Shown here: positions 1-7,824 of the stretch, piece by piece
How positions within the stretch are numbered: the first letter of the stretch is position 1
Layout: the number at the start of each line of letters is the position of its first letter
Assembly (NCBI GenBank): GCA_021736575.1
Contig: JAIPFP010000018.1
Coordinates: 1 to 45,310 of the forward strand
Direction: 5' to 3'
From: Pirellula sp.
Lineage (GTDB): Bacteria > Planctomycetota > Planctomycetia > Pirellulales > Pirellulaceae
DNA: 45,310 nucleotides
The notes under the pieces: generated by a model
Told to the model about the DNA's origin: nothing
Databases searched by the model: none
The model's input: the letters and a program-made list of their open reading frames with translations, nothing else
Position numbers and translations under genes: made by a program

Positions 1-394
1 GGCATGCATTGAATGCCCCTGGGTTTATCCCAGGGGATCATTACCTTCATGCTAGAGCGAAGGTCAATTACCACTGGCATAAAGCCAGATGGCATGCATT
101 GAATGCCCTTGGGTTTATCCCAGGGGATCGTTACCTTCATGCTAGGGCGAAGGTCAATTACCACTGGCATAAAGCCAGATGGCATGCATTGAATGCCCCT
201 GGGTTTATCCCAGGGGATCGTTACCTTCACGCTAGGGCGAAGGTCAATTACCACTGGCGTAAAGCCAGATTGGCATGCATTGAATGCCCCTGGGTTTATC
301 CCAGGGGATCATTACCTTCACGCTAGGGCGAAGGTCAATTACCACTGGCGTAAAGCCAGATGGCATGCATTGAATGCCCCTGGGTTTATCCCAG
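1..394. repeat. 90-bp tandem repeat array with hairpin-rich units
   Basis: Units begin at 1, 91, 181, 272 and 362. The third has one extra T and the fifth stops at about 394. The array probably continues off the left edge. Within each unit I see GGCAT/ATGCC at unit positions 1-5/13-17, an 8-bp stem CCCCTGGG/CCCAGGGG with loop TTTAT at 16-36, ACCTTC/GAAGGT at 43-48/59-64, and CTGGC/GCCAG with a 5-base loop at 74-88. Differences between full copies fall at unit positions 19, 40, 50, 56 and 79. Four lie in loops or linkers and the one in a stem (C19 to T) leaves a G-U pair. Open frames through the array are repeat artefacts with no protein-like features. The function is unknown; a dispersed structured repeat or a structured RNA are both possible. 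Confidence 0.9.
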
Positions 395-778
395 AGGCCC
401 TTCGGTAGGAGGCCCTTCGGTAGGTGCCAGGCACGAATGGCAGACGGGGACAAGCCCTGTCGAAACGAACATCGCCTCAAGGCGAGACTAAGAAACGAAG
501 AGGCCACCACGCGGCTCGCCCAAAAGGCCACCACTCGGCTTGCCCGAGTGGAGCCTTGATCGAAACCAGAACGCGAACCCCTACGCAACGCCGCCACCGC
601 GTGGCTTGCCCACGTGGGGCGATGATCAGACCGGACTCGCCACTATCGGATCAGCATTCGACGGGGATAGTCGGCGTCGTGGCTACTAGCACACCGAGCA
701 TGTTGCGAACATTGGGCCCAAGGCTCGCGAAAACAACGCCGTCGCCTTAGCAATACGAACGTTAGCGCGTCTTCGCGA
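395..778. repeat. Non-coding stretch with short direct repeats and CTTGC-loop hairpins
   Basis: A 15-bp sequence, AGGCCCTTCGGTAGG, occurs twice in tandem at about 395-425, immediately after the 90-bp array. Three diverged units of the type GCCACCxCGGCTTGCCC follow at about 502-520, 527-545 and 592-612. The second forms a perfect 8-bp stem (531-538 with 544-551) around the loop CTTGC. The third forms CGTGG/CCACG (600-604 with 610-614) around the same loop. The last 150 bases show no gene or clear signal. I see no credible coding sequence here. Confidence 0.6.
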
Positions 779-2983
779 TCAATCGAAGACCTTCATTTCG
801 CAACTTAACCCACCGGCGGCAGGCACGTAAGCTTGTCGTGTGTAGTCCATGACCATTCGGTGGCTGCTAAATCGCCATGCGAGCGTGCTGATGCTGTTCA
901 TCATCATCTTGATCCACTTGCCGGGAAGCCCGTCTCGATCTCGATCGTAGAAAATCGGTATGATTCGTTCCTCGAGAGTCTGATAGAGATATTCGGCATC
1001 TCGTTTGTCGGTCAATCGATCATCGGTGTGGCTTGTACCCTTGCCGATCGCAAAGCCATTTGCTCCGTCATAGGCTTCTGCCCACCAGCCGTCGAGAATG
1101 CTGCAATTCAATCCGCCATTGAGGACGGTTTTCTGGCCGCTTGTGCCGGACGCTTCCAGCGGTCGTCTTGGGTTGTTGAGCCATACGTCGACGCCTTGGA
1201 TCAAGTGGCGACATACGTTGATGTCGTAGTCTTCCACGAAAGCCACTCGGCCAGCGAAACGACTATCCAAACGCAGGTTTGAAATCTCTTGGATAAACCG
1301 TTTGCCGGGTTCATCTTTGGGGTGAGCTTTGCCCGCGTAAATGATTTGGATGGGGCGTTCCGTGTTGTCTAGCAACTTGCAAATCCGTTCCAAATCGGTG
1401 AACAACAAGTTGGCACGCTTGTAGGTTGCAAAGCGTCTTCCGAAACCAATCGTGAGGATGTTTGGGCTAAGTATGTTTCGAGCCGCTTCGACAATTTCGT
1501 CGCTTTCGCCTCGACGCCGACATTGGCGTGAGATGCGTCGGCGAACAAACGAGAGCAGCAAATTCTTGAGCGCATTGTGCGTTTCCCACAACTCACCAGG
1601 ATCGACCGAGTGTATGTTTTGCCAGACATCGGGTTCTCCCATTTGGTTTTTCCAGTTGGCTGGGAAGTGCCGATCGTAAAGTTGTTGCATTTGCCAAGCG
1701 AGCCAGCTTTCGATATGGACGCCGTTGGTGATGTGCCCAATCGGAATGTTGCGCTCATCCCTGCTTGGCCAAAGGTTTTTCCACATGCGTCGCGAAATAT
1801 GCCCATGCAATTGGCTAACTGCGTTTGCAGAACGAGACATTTTTAAACCGATGACGGTCATGCAGAAAGATTCGCTGTGGTCTTCGGTGTTAACTCGTCC
1901 CAGGCTCATCAAATGTTCGGCGCTGATTCCGAGAGAATCTCGTAGTGGTCCCAAGTGTTCTTCGATGATGGTTGCGTCGAAACGATCATGACCTGCTGGA
2001 ACGGGAGTGTGTGTCGTGAAAATGGTTGATTCCGCCGTTTCTCGCATGGCATCTTCGAAGGAAAGTCCATCGTCGGCCATTCGTTCTCTCATGACTTCGA
2101 GCGGAGCAAAAGCGCTGTGCCCTTCGTTCAAATGATAAACGCCTGGATTGATGCCGAGAGCTCGCAGGGCTTTGACACCTCCAACCCCAATGACCAATTC
2201 TTGACGAATGCGAGTGCGTTCATCACCACCGTACAGCCGGCTTGTTAATTCGCGATCTTCGGGCCGATTTCCTTCGACATTGCAATCCAGGAGGAATAAT
2301 CGAACCCGGCCTACTTGAACTTTCCATACTTTGGCAAGCAGTCGACCATTGCGGGTATCGATAGAAACCATGAGAGGTGTTCCATCCGCTTGGACGGCTG
2401 GGTCAAGAGGCAAATCCTCGACCTTGGTCTCGTAGTATTCCTCGCGTTGATATCCATCACCGCTTAGATGCTGTTTAAAATATCCATGCGAATAATAAAG
2501 CCCGATCCCCACCAAGGGGACTCCAAGGCCGCTCGCGCTTTTGACATGGTCGCCGGAAAGAACCCCTAAACCACCTGAGTACACCGGCAGGGACTCGTGA
2601 AGTCCGAATTCAGCGGAAAAATAGGCGACCGGTTTACCGCCGAGAACTCCAGCATTGTTTTGTGCCCATGTATTTTTGCACTCAAGATACTCCTGCAATC
2701 GGCGAAACGCGTAGTTCACACGGCTATGAAGAACCATTTCACCTGCTCGAATGGCTAAGCGTTCCGGCGTGAACTCTCGCAACAATGCGATGGGATTATG
2801 ATCAAGCTGGCGCCATCGAATAGGGTCGATGTCCCGAAAAAGGCCGTTGACCTCCGGCTGCCAACTCCACCACATGTTGTGCGCAAGGGTTAAGCATTTG
2901 TCGTACAGAGCTACTGCATCGATTTCGTTTGCAATGCCTGCAAGTCCAACTTCTTGTCCAAGCGAATACTCGATTTGGGTCAT
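779..2983 (-). CDS. glgP: Alpha-glucan (glycogen) phosphorylase, short GT35 type
   Basis: This 734-residue cytoplasmic protein should remove terminal glucose units from glycogen or maltodextrin with phosphate, giving glucose-1-phosphate. The phosphorylase signature EASGTSGQK-TVLNGG is present, with the expected pyridoxal-phosphate lysine at about Lys618. The N-terminus (about residues 25-85, with NMWWSWQPEV) resembles the DUF3417 segment that heads the short alpha-glucan phosphorylase family (TIGR02094 type), and the length suits that family rather than the roughly 800-residue E. coli type. The start ATG at 2983 gives this natural N-terminus. It is divergent from the acyl-CoA dehydrogenase-like gene, with a 230-bp gap that must hold both promoters. 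No other glycogen gene is in the window. Confidence 0.93.
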   Translation of the reverse strand: MTQIEYSLGQEVGLAGIANEIDAVALYDKCLTLAHNMWWSWQPEVNGLFRDIDPIRWRQLDHNPIALLREFTPERLAIRAGEMVLHSRVNYAFRRLQEYLECKNTWAQNNAGVLGGKPVAYFSAEFGLHESLPVYSGGLGVLSGDHVKSASGLGVPLVGIGLYYSHGYFKQHLSGDGYQREEYYETKVEDLPLDPAVQADGTPLMVSIDTRNGRLLAKVWKVQVGRVRLFLLDCNVEGNRPEDRELTSRLYGGDERTRIRQELVIGVGGVKALRALGINPGVYHLNEGHSAFAPLEVMRERMADDGLSFEDAMRETAESTIFTTHTPVPAGHDRFDATIIEEHLGPLRDSLGISAEHLMSLGRVNTEDHSESFCMTVIGLKMSRSANAVSQLHGHISRRMWKNLWPSRDERNIPIGHITNGVHIESWLAWQMQQLYDRHFPANWKNQMGEPDVWQNIHSVDPGELWETHNALKNLLLSFVRRRISRQCRRRGESDEIVEAARNILSPNILTIGFGRRFATYKRANLLFTDLERICKLLDNTERPIQIIYAGKAHPKDEPGKRFIQEISNLRLDSRFAGRVAFVEDYDINVCRHLIQGVDVWLNNPRRPLEASGTSGQKTVLNGGLNCSILDGWWAEAYDGANGFAIGKGTSHTDDRLTDKRDAEYLYQTLEERIIPIFYDRDRDGLPGKWIKMMMNSISTLAWRFSSHRMVMDYTRQAYVPAAGGLSCEMKVFD

Positions 2984-3213
2984 GGCGGTTTCTTTCGAAC
3001 TCGGGCTCGCGTTATGATTGGGTTGAGATAAGGTTTATCGGCTAACAACGGATTTGAAACTTGTTTGCCTTGAGCCGATTCGGATTTTCTGCCTCCGTAT
3101 GCACTCAAAAAACACATTGGACGTTGGGACCGTTATAACGGATAAAAAGCTTTTGTTCAAAGAGGCCCGCTAAGAGCGGCAATAATGTTAAAACAGGTAA
3201 GATCGGGGGTTTC

Positions 3214-4329
3214 GTGAAAGAGCTAGCGATAGAGCCGTGCGGCAATGAGTTGTCTCGAGCGATTCGTGACGTCACCGGCCTGCATTCCGCAGAATGGCTT
3301 GCCGAGTTGCGTATCCTCAGTCGCAGTATCAAGACTGTAACTGACTTTCCAATCGAGACGCTTCGTCGCTGTTCAGCCATCGAGCAATGGATCGGAGGCG
3401 ATAGCGACGCCTTGCTTCGCTACTACGTTTGGTTAGCAAGTGGCTGCTTGACGACCGCCTTCATTTCCACTCAAAGGAATGCAGCAATTCGTCGGATTGA
3501 AACGAGTTCCAATCACGCCCTGAAGAGCTCGCTGTTGCCATCGGTTGTCGCAGGGAGTGCATTTGTTACCGTCGGAATCAGCCATCTCACGACGAGTCGA
3601 CAGCATTTAAGCAAAGCACCTCTTCAAGCGACACCGATGGGTGATGGATGGTTGCTCGACGGATATAGCCCATGGGTAACTGGTGGTTGTTATGCCAAAT
3701 GGTTGGTTGTTGGTGCCGTAGAACGTTGTGTTGAATTAGACACTGTTGATACCGATTCAACGGTTGCGTCAAGAGAACTGTTGTTCGCGATCCCGAGCGC
3801 AAGAACGGGGATCATCGTGGAGACTGGAGCCGATCTAATGGCCTTGACGGCAAGCGCAACTGGGCGAGTGCGATTTGAAAATGTGGTTTTGAATCCATCG
3901 GAGGTTTTGCATGGGCCGATTGCAAACGTGATGACTGCAAGCGGAATGTCCGGCGGAGCTGGTGGACTTCAAACGTCCGCATTAGCCATTGGGCATGCGG
4001 CGCAGGCCATTGAGTATTTGTTAGGTGAATCGAAGGCGCGTTCGGATCTTCGGGATGTTGCGAATCGTTTCGTAGATCAGTGGCAAAAGCTGCTTGCTGA
4101 ACTTTTAGCGTTAGCGAAAGGTGAGCCCGTTCGAGATGCTGGGAAAATTCGGAAGTCGGCGAACGACCTCGCCTTAAACAGCACCCAAGCGGCCTTGATT
4201 GCCGCCAAGGGGGCAGGTTTCACCAACAATCACGATGTTGGACGTTGGTGCCGGGAATCGTTGTTTTTTCTGGTGTGGAGTTGCCCTCATGCGGTGGCTC
4301 AGTCGCACTTGTGCAGTTTTCTAACTTGA
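3214..4329 (+). CDS. Acyl-CoA dehydrogenase-like flavoprotein
   Basis: The 371-residue product resembles acyl-CoA dehydrogenases. The middle (about residues 110-160, with VTVGISHLTT and GWLLDGYSPWVTGG) looks like the beta-barrel domain that holds FAD and substrate, and the C-terminal helices end in an AAKGAGF...GRWCRESLFFLVW segment. The start is GTG 3214, preceded by a G-rich stretch (GGGGG, 6 bases upstream) that can serve as ribosome site; no ATG is suitable. It is about 10 residues shorter than typical members and I cannot place the catalytic glutamate with certainty, so activity and substrate are open. It is followed by the gcv promoter rather than a co-transcribed gene. Confidence 0.72.
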   Translation: MKELAIEPCGNELSRAIRDVTGLHSAEWLAELRILSRSIKTVTDFPIETLRRCSAIEQWIGGDSDALLRYYVWLASGCLTTAFISTQRNAAIRRIETSSNHALKSSLLPSVVAGSAFVTVGISHLTTSRQHLSKAPLQATPMGDGWLLDGYSPWVTGGCYAKWLVVGAVERCVELDTVDTDSTVASRELLFAIPSARTGIIVETGADLMALTASATGRVRFENVVLNPSEVLHGPIANVMTASGMSGGAGGLQTSALAIGHAAQAIEYLLGESKARSDLRDVANRFVDQWQKLLAELLALAKGEPVRDAGKIRKSANDLALNSTQAALIAAKGAGFTNNHDVGRWCRESLFFLVWSCPHAVAQSHLCSFLT

Positions 4330-4342
4330 CAAACGACACTTG

Positions 4343-4370
4343 TTGAAGTTCTGGCGGGGCTCACTATACT
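4343..4370 (+). promoter_or_regulatory. Sigma-70-like promoter of the gcvT operon
   Basis: TTGAAG (4343-4348) and TATACT (4365-4370) are separated by 16 bases, a near-consensus housekeeping promoter 120 bases before gcvT. A start near 4377 would give a leader of about 114 bases containing the 18-bp repeats. The assignment is by pattern only. Confidence 0.55.
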
Positions 4371-4438
4371 TTACGGCGGGTTTTTGGGACAAAGGTATGA
4401 CTTCGATTTGGTTTTCCAATCACCCGCCGTCCGTTGAC

Positions 4439-4490
4439 AGGGCAAAAAGCACCGACAAGGCAAAATGCACCGACAAGGCAAAAAGCATCC
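4439..4490 (+). repeat. Three 18-bp tandem repeats abutting the gcvT start
   Basis: Units at 4439-4456, 4457-4474 and 4475-4490 follow the pattern RRGGCAAAAWGCACCGAC, and the third runs straight into the ATG at 4491. Because 18 is a multiple of 3, the repeats also read in frame with gcvT from a TTG at 4434, giving a possible 19-residue repetitive extension. I do not see the conserved core of a glycine riboswitch in this leader. Confidence 0.7.
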
Positions 4491-5606
4491 ATGAGTTCTC
4501 AACTCGCAACTACCCCTTTGCATGCATGGCACCAGGAGCATGGAGCTCGATTGGTTGAGTTTGCCGGTTACGATATGCCGGTGCAATACGCAAGCATCGT
4601 TGCGGAACACCAAGCGACCAGAACTGCGGCGGGTGTGTTTGACATTTCGCACATGGGACGACTTCGCTTTGATGGTCCTCGGGCCGATCAACTGCTCGAT
4701 CATTTGTTGACTCGCCGAGTCGTCGATATGCAAACAGGACAAGTCCGTTACTCACTCGTATGCGACGAGGAAGGTGGCATTCTGGACGATGTCTTGGTGA
4801 GTTGCCTTGAAAGTCCGAGCGGCAAGAATTACTTCCTACTGGTCGTTAACGCGAGCAATCGATCAAAAATTGTTCGGTGGTTACAACCTCATTTAGCGGA
4901 CTTTCCTGATGTTGAGTTTCATGATGTCACCGACGCGACGGCTATGATTGCAGTCCAGGGACCAAGGGCGATTGAATTGTGCAAGCCACTGCTGCCTGCT
5001 TCGGTCTTGTCGTTGGGTTATTATCGGGCAAAAGTAACTGAGCAGATGGGCAAGCCTTGTATCGTTTCGCGAACGGGTTACACGGGCGAAGATGGGCTTG
5101 AACTGATTGTGAAATCAGAAGACGCACCGCGCGTTTGGGAAAATATTTTAATGGCCGGTCGATCATTCGGCGCGCAAGCGGTTGGGCTTGGCGCACGCGA
5201 TACGCTGCGACTGGAAGCGGGCATGCCTCTCTATGGACACGAGCTAGAAGAGACTATTGATCCATACCAAGCCGGCTTGGGATTCGCCTGCAATCTCAAG
5301 GACAGGCGGTTCATTGGAAGCGATGCCCTGGAGAAGAAGTCCAAAGATGCAACTTTGCCAAAACGAGTTGGTTTGATCCTTGAGGGGAGACGAGCGGCTC
5401 GACAGGGGGCGGATGTGTTGGATACGAACGGTGGTATGGTAGGTCAAGTCACTAGTGGCAGTTTTTCGCCTACCTTGGATAAACCGATTGCGATGGCTTA
5501 CATTGATCCGTCCGTCGCGGTGATTGGGACTTCGTTCGATGTTGATATTCGAGGTACAAAAGTGGCGGCCTCGATCGTTTCACTCCCTTTCTACAAGAAA
5601 TCCTAG
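4491..5606 (+). CDS. gcvT: Glycine cleavage system T protein (aminomethyltransferase)
   Basis: GcvT transfers the methylene group from aminomethyl-lipoyl-H protein to tetrahydrofolate and releases ammonia. The 371-residue product starts at ATG 4491, giving the usual N-terminus (TPLHAWHQEHGARLVEFAGYD). Family segments follow in order: GVFDISHMGR, then RTGYTGEDGLEL, then LGARDTLRLEAGMPLYGHEL, and a C-terminal beta domain with GQVTSGSFSPTL. It is full length for the family. A longer reading from TTG 4434 would add only the repeat-encoded residues and is less likely. gcvH begins 5 bases after the stop, so the two are an operon. Confidence 0.95.
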   Translation: MSSQLATTPLHAWHQEHGARLVEFAGYDMPVQYASIVAEHQATRTAAGVFDISHMGRLRFDGPRADQLLDHLLTRRVVDMQTGQVRYSLVCDEEGGILDDVLVSCLESPSGKNYFLLVVNASNRSKIVRWLQPHLADFPDVEFHDVTDATAMIAVQGPRAIELCKPLLPASVLSLGYYRAKVTEQMGKPCIVSRTGYTGEDGLELIVKSEDAPRVWENILMAGRSFGAQAVGLGARDTLRLEAGMPLYGHELEETIDPYQAGLGFACNLKDRRFIGSDALEKKSKDATLPKRVGLILEGRRAARQGADVLDTNGGMVGQVTSGSFSPTLDKPIAMAYIDPSVAVIGTSFDVDIRGTKVAASIVSLPFYKKS

Positions 5607-5611
5607 AAGCT

Positions 5612-6007
5612 ATGAGCATCCTACCCGAAGAACTACGATACCTTGAGTCCCATGAGTGGGTATCCGTGTCGAACGAGACCCCTGGTATCGCAACGGTCGG
5701 TATCTCGGCATTTGCGGTGGCGGAACTCACCGACCTTGTGTTCATGGCGCTGCCGAAAGTCGGTCAATCGGTTTCGGCCGGCCATGAATTCGGCGAAGTC
5801 GAGAGCGTCAAAGCAGTCAGCCCGATGTACAGTCCCGTCAGCGGCACGGTTGTTGAAATTCATTCCGAGTTGGTGAACAACTTGGAAAGCTTGAGTGTGG
5901 ATCCTTATGATGGGGGCTGGATCATGAAGGTGCAGATGAGCGACCCAAGCGAACTTGCTCGTTTACTCGATTGGACTTCTTACAAACATCAATGCGACAA
6001 CGCATGA
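5612..6007 (+). CDS. gcvH: Glycine cleavage system H protein
   Basis: GcvH is the small lipoylated carrier that shuttles the aminomethyl arm between the P, T and L proteins. The 131-residue product has the expected lipoyl-domain signature GEVESVKAVS, with the lipoyl lysine at Lys67 (codon 5810-5812), and the downstream GGWIMKV strand. It starts 5 bases after gcvT and its stop overlaps the ATG of the next gene, which belongs to the enzyme family that lipoylates H proteins. Confidence 0.96.
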   Translation: MSILPEELRYLESHEWVSVSNETPGIATVGISAFAVAELTDLVFMALPKVGQSVSAGHEFGEVESVKAVSPMYSPVSGTVVEIHSELVNNLESLSVDPYDGGWIMKVQMSDPSELARLLDWTSYKHQCDNA

Positions 6008-6930
6008 GCTTGCCGTCCGTTTTAACAAAATTTAGCGTCCTGCAAAAAGGCGCCCCGTTAGACGGCGCCTCGTTACAGGGTATCCCACGAGAGGGCGTCG
6101 TGCTGATCGACCCACCACTCTCGGGTGAAACCAACATGGCGATCGATGAAGCGTTGCTTCGAGACGCGACACCAGAGTCTCCGGTCGTGTTGCGAGTCTA
6201 TAGGTGGGAGCAACCGACGCTTTCGCTCGGGCACTTTCAATCGTGGGACGATTGCCGCGCGGTTCCCGGTCTCAGCGACCTGCCTTGGGTGCGCCGCAAA
6301 ACGGGGGGGGGGGCTATCGTCCATGATCAAGAAATCACCTACAGCATATTGATCCCCGAAACGCGAAACAAATCCTCCAAGGGTCACAGTGAGCTTCTTT
6401 ACCGAGCGATCCATGGTTCGGCAGTTGAAAACTTACAAAGGTTGGGATGGGATGCAAAACTGTCGGAAACTTGTACATGCTCGACCGCGACGAACCAGAA
6501 AGAAGAGCCTTTTCTCTGTTTTTCGAGGCGGTCCCCAGTCGACTTAATTATCGGGACTGATAAAATTATGGGGAGTGCCCAGCGCAGGACGTCAGCAGGA
6601 CTGCTCCAGCACGGCAGTCTTCTTATCCGTCACTCTCCGACGACGCCCGAGCTGATTGGACTGTCTGAACTAATTACCCAATTCCCTTCGAAATTAGTTC
6701 AGGAAGGTTTTCGTGATGATTCAGTTGGCAGTTACAATAAAGACATGCGGGAAAAAGGCCTGCATGACGCGTTAATGGACAGGGGTTGCGAAAGAGTGAT
6801 TGCGAAGGCCCCGTTTGATCAAACTGCATGGGTCAATTTTTTGATCTTGGTTTTGAAAAAGGGGTTGTCGCAAATTGTAAATTGTCGGTGGCAGGACAGA
6901 AACTTGGACGAGCATTCGGTGTTTATGTGA
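6004..6930 (+). CDS. Lipoate/octanoyl transferase (LplA/LipM-like)
   Basis: The 308-residue product belongs to the biotin/lipoate protein ligase fold. It should attach lipoate or octanoate to the lysine of GcvH and other lipoyl domains. Recognisable parts are MAIDEALL near residue 45, RKTGGGAIVHDQEITYS at about 98-114 and GTDKIMGSAQRR with Lys187. A Cys172 in FLCFSRRS sits where LipM-type octanoyltransferases carry their acyl-accepting cysteine, so LipM is as likely as LplA. The ATG at 6004 overlaps the gcvH stop (ATGA), implying coupled translation; the frame also opens upstream at TTG 5971, which is less likely. The TGGGA motif is encoded by a run of 11 G (6303-6313), where slippage would break the frame. 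Confidence 0.85.
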   Translation: MSLPSVLTKFSVLQKGAPLDGASLQGIPREGVVLIDPPLSGETNMAIDEALLRDATPESPVVLRVYRWEQPTLSLGHFQSWDDCRAVPGLSDLPWVRRKTGGGAIVHDQEITYSILIPETRNKSSKGHSELLYRAIHGSAVENLQRLGWDAKLSETCTCSTATNQKEEPFLCFSRRSPVDLIIGTDKIMGSAQRRTSAGLLQHGSLLIRHSPTTPELIGLSELITQFPSKLVQEGFRDDSVGSYNKDMREKGLHDALMDRGCERVIAKAPFDQTAWVNFLILVLKKGLSQIVNCRWQDRNLDEHSVFM

Positions 6931-7097
6931 GCCGGTAGATTTTGGTCGTGGTACGCGTTGGTTTTCGCGCTATGCGGCCCTATTATGGGGGTTCTGGCTG
7001 CGGTACAATGTTAATGTTTGATGAAAGTTCGTATTTGTCTTGCGAATCGTGTCGCACAAATACGTGCTAAGTTGATTTGATAGAGGAAGTAACTGAG

Positions 7098-7784
7098 ATG
7101 CAGGTCATGCTTAAGGTGCTTTCTGGGACCCATGAAGGCAAGCTGATTCAGATCAAAGATGAAAAGTTTTTGATCGGTCGTAGCGAGTCTTGCCAGTTAC
7201 GTCCCAAAAGCGAATCCATCAGTAGGAAACATTGCGTTATTGTCTTGAAGGAGGGTCGCGTTTTGCTTCTCGATCTCAAGAGCCGCAATGGTACTTTCGT
7301 CAATGAAAAGCAGCTTTCGCCCGACAAAGCGAAGATCCTTAAGAGTGGCGACAGATTGCGGTGCGGTCAATTGGAATTCGAAGTTCTAATCGAAGTCAGT
7401 ATTGCGAACACAAAGCAACCCGAGGTTCAATCTGTTAAAGAAGCCGCCGGGCGAATGACAGAGCAGAGCAGTCTCGATTCACGGGAGAGTTTGGACATTA
7501 GTTCCTGGCTTGCCGAGGCAGATCAAATCGATCGCAGTAAACCGGTCGTCGACAAAGAACTTGAAACGCGTCAAATCGCAATGGAGGATACGACTCGCGT
7601 GGAAGGATCTACTTTGAACGACGTAAAGAACGCGGTAAATTCCACTGAGCCCGAACTGGACAAAGTCAAGAGACCAGACCGAAGAGCTCCGATCAAGTTG
7701 CCGAAACAGACCGCCGCTCCGTTGACGGGCAACACCAAGGATGCTGCAACGGAAACACTCAAAAAGTACTTTGGCGGACGTTAG
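7098..7784 (+). CDS. FHA domain protein
   Basis: The product of about 228 residues has an N-terminal forkhead-associated domain, a phosphothreonine-peptide binding module: GRS at 27-29, SRKH at 42-45 and NGTFVN at 64-69. The rest is a polar, probably disordered linker ending in a short conserved-looking tail (TLKKYFGGR). There is no signal peptide or membrane segment, so it is cytoplasmic. ATG 7098 is chosen because GAGG lies about 11 bases upstream; a TTG at 7077 and an ATG at 7107 are alternatives. The partner kinase is not in the window. The next gene begins 40 bases downstream on the same strand. Confidence 0.88.
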   Translation: MQVMLKVLSGTHEGKLIQIKDEKFLIGRSESCQLRPKSESISRKHCVIVLKEGRVLLLDLKSRNGTFVNEKQLSPDKAKILKSGDRLRCGQLEFEVLIEVSIANTKQPEVQSVKEAAGRMTEQSSLDSRESLDISSWLAEADQIDRSKPVVDKELETRQIAMEDTTRVEGSTLNDVKNAVNSTEPELDKVKRPDRRAPIKLPKQTAAPLTGNTKDAATETLKKYFGGR

Positions 7785-7824
7785 CCAGTAGTGCTGATTC
7801 GCAACCAAGAGAAAGCGTTGGAGA

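Noticed and set aside
9-750. Open frames of 60-117 codons on both strands in the repeat region
   Set aside because: They are translations of the 90-bp repeat and its hairpins, with no start signals or protein-like features.
3038-3050. TCGGCTAACAACG shared by 3038 and 10258 regions
   Set aside because: Only 13 bases, two occurrences, no structure in common; it may be a fragment of a dispersed repeat or chance.
4377-4490. Glycine riboswitch in the gcvT leader
   Set aside because: The conserved aptamer core was not found and the leader is mostly the 18-bp repeats.
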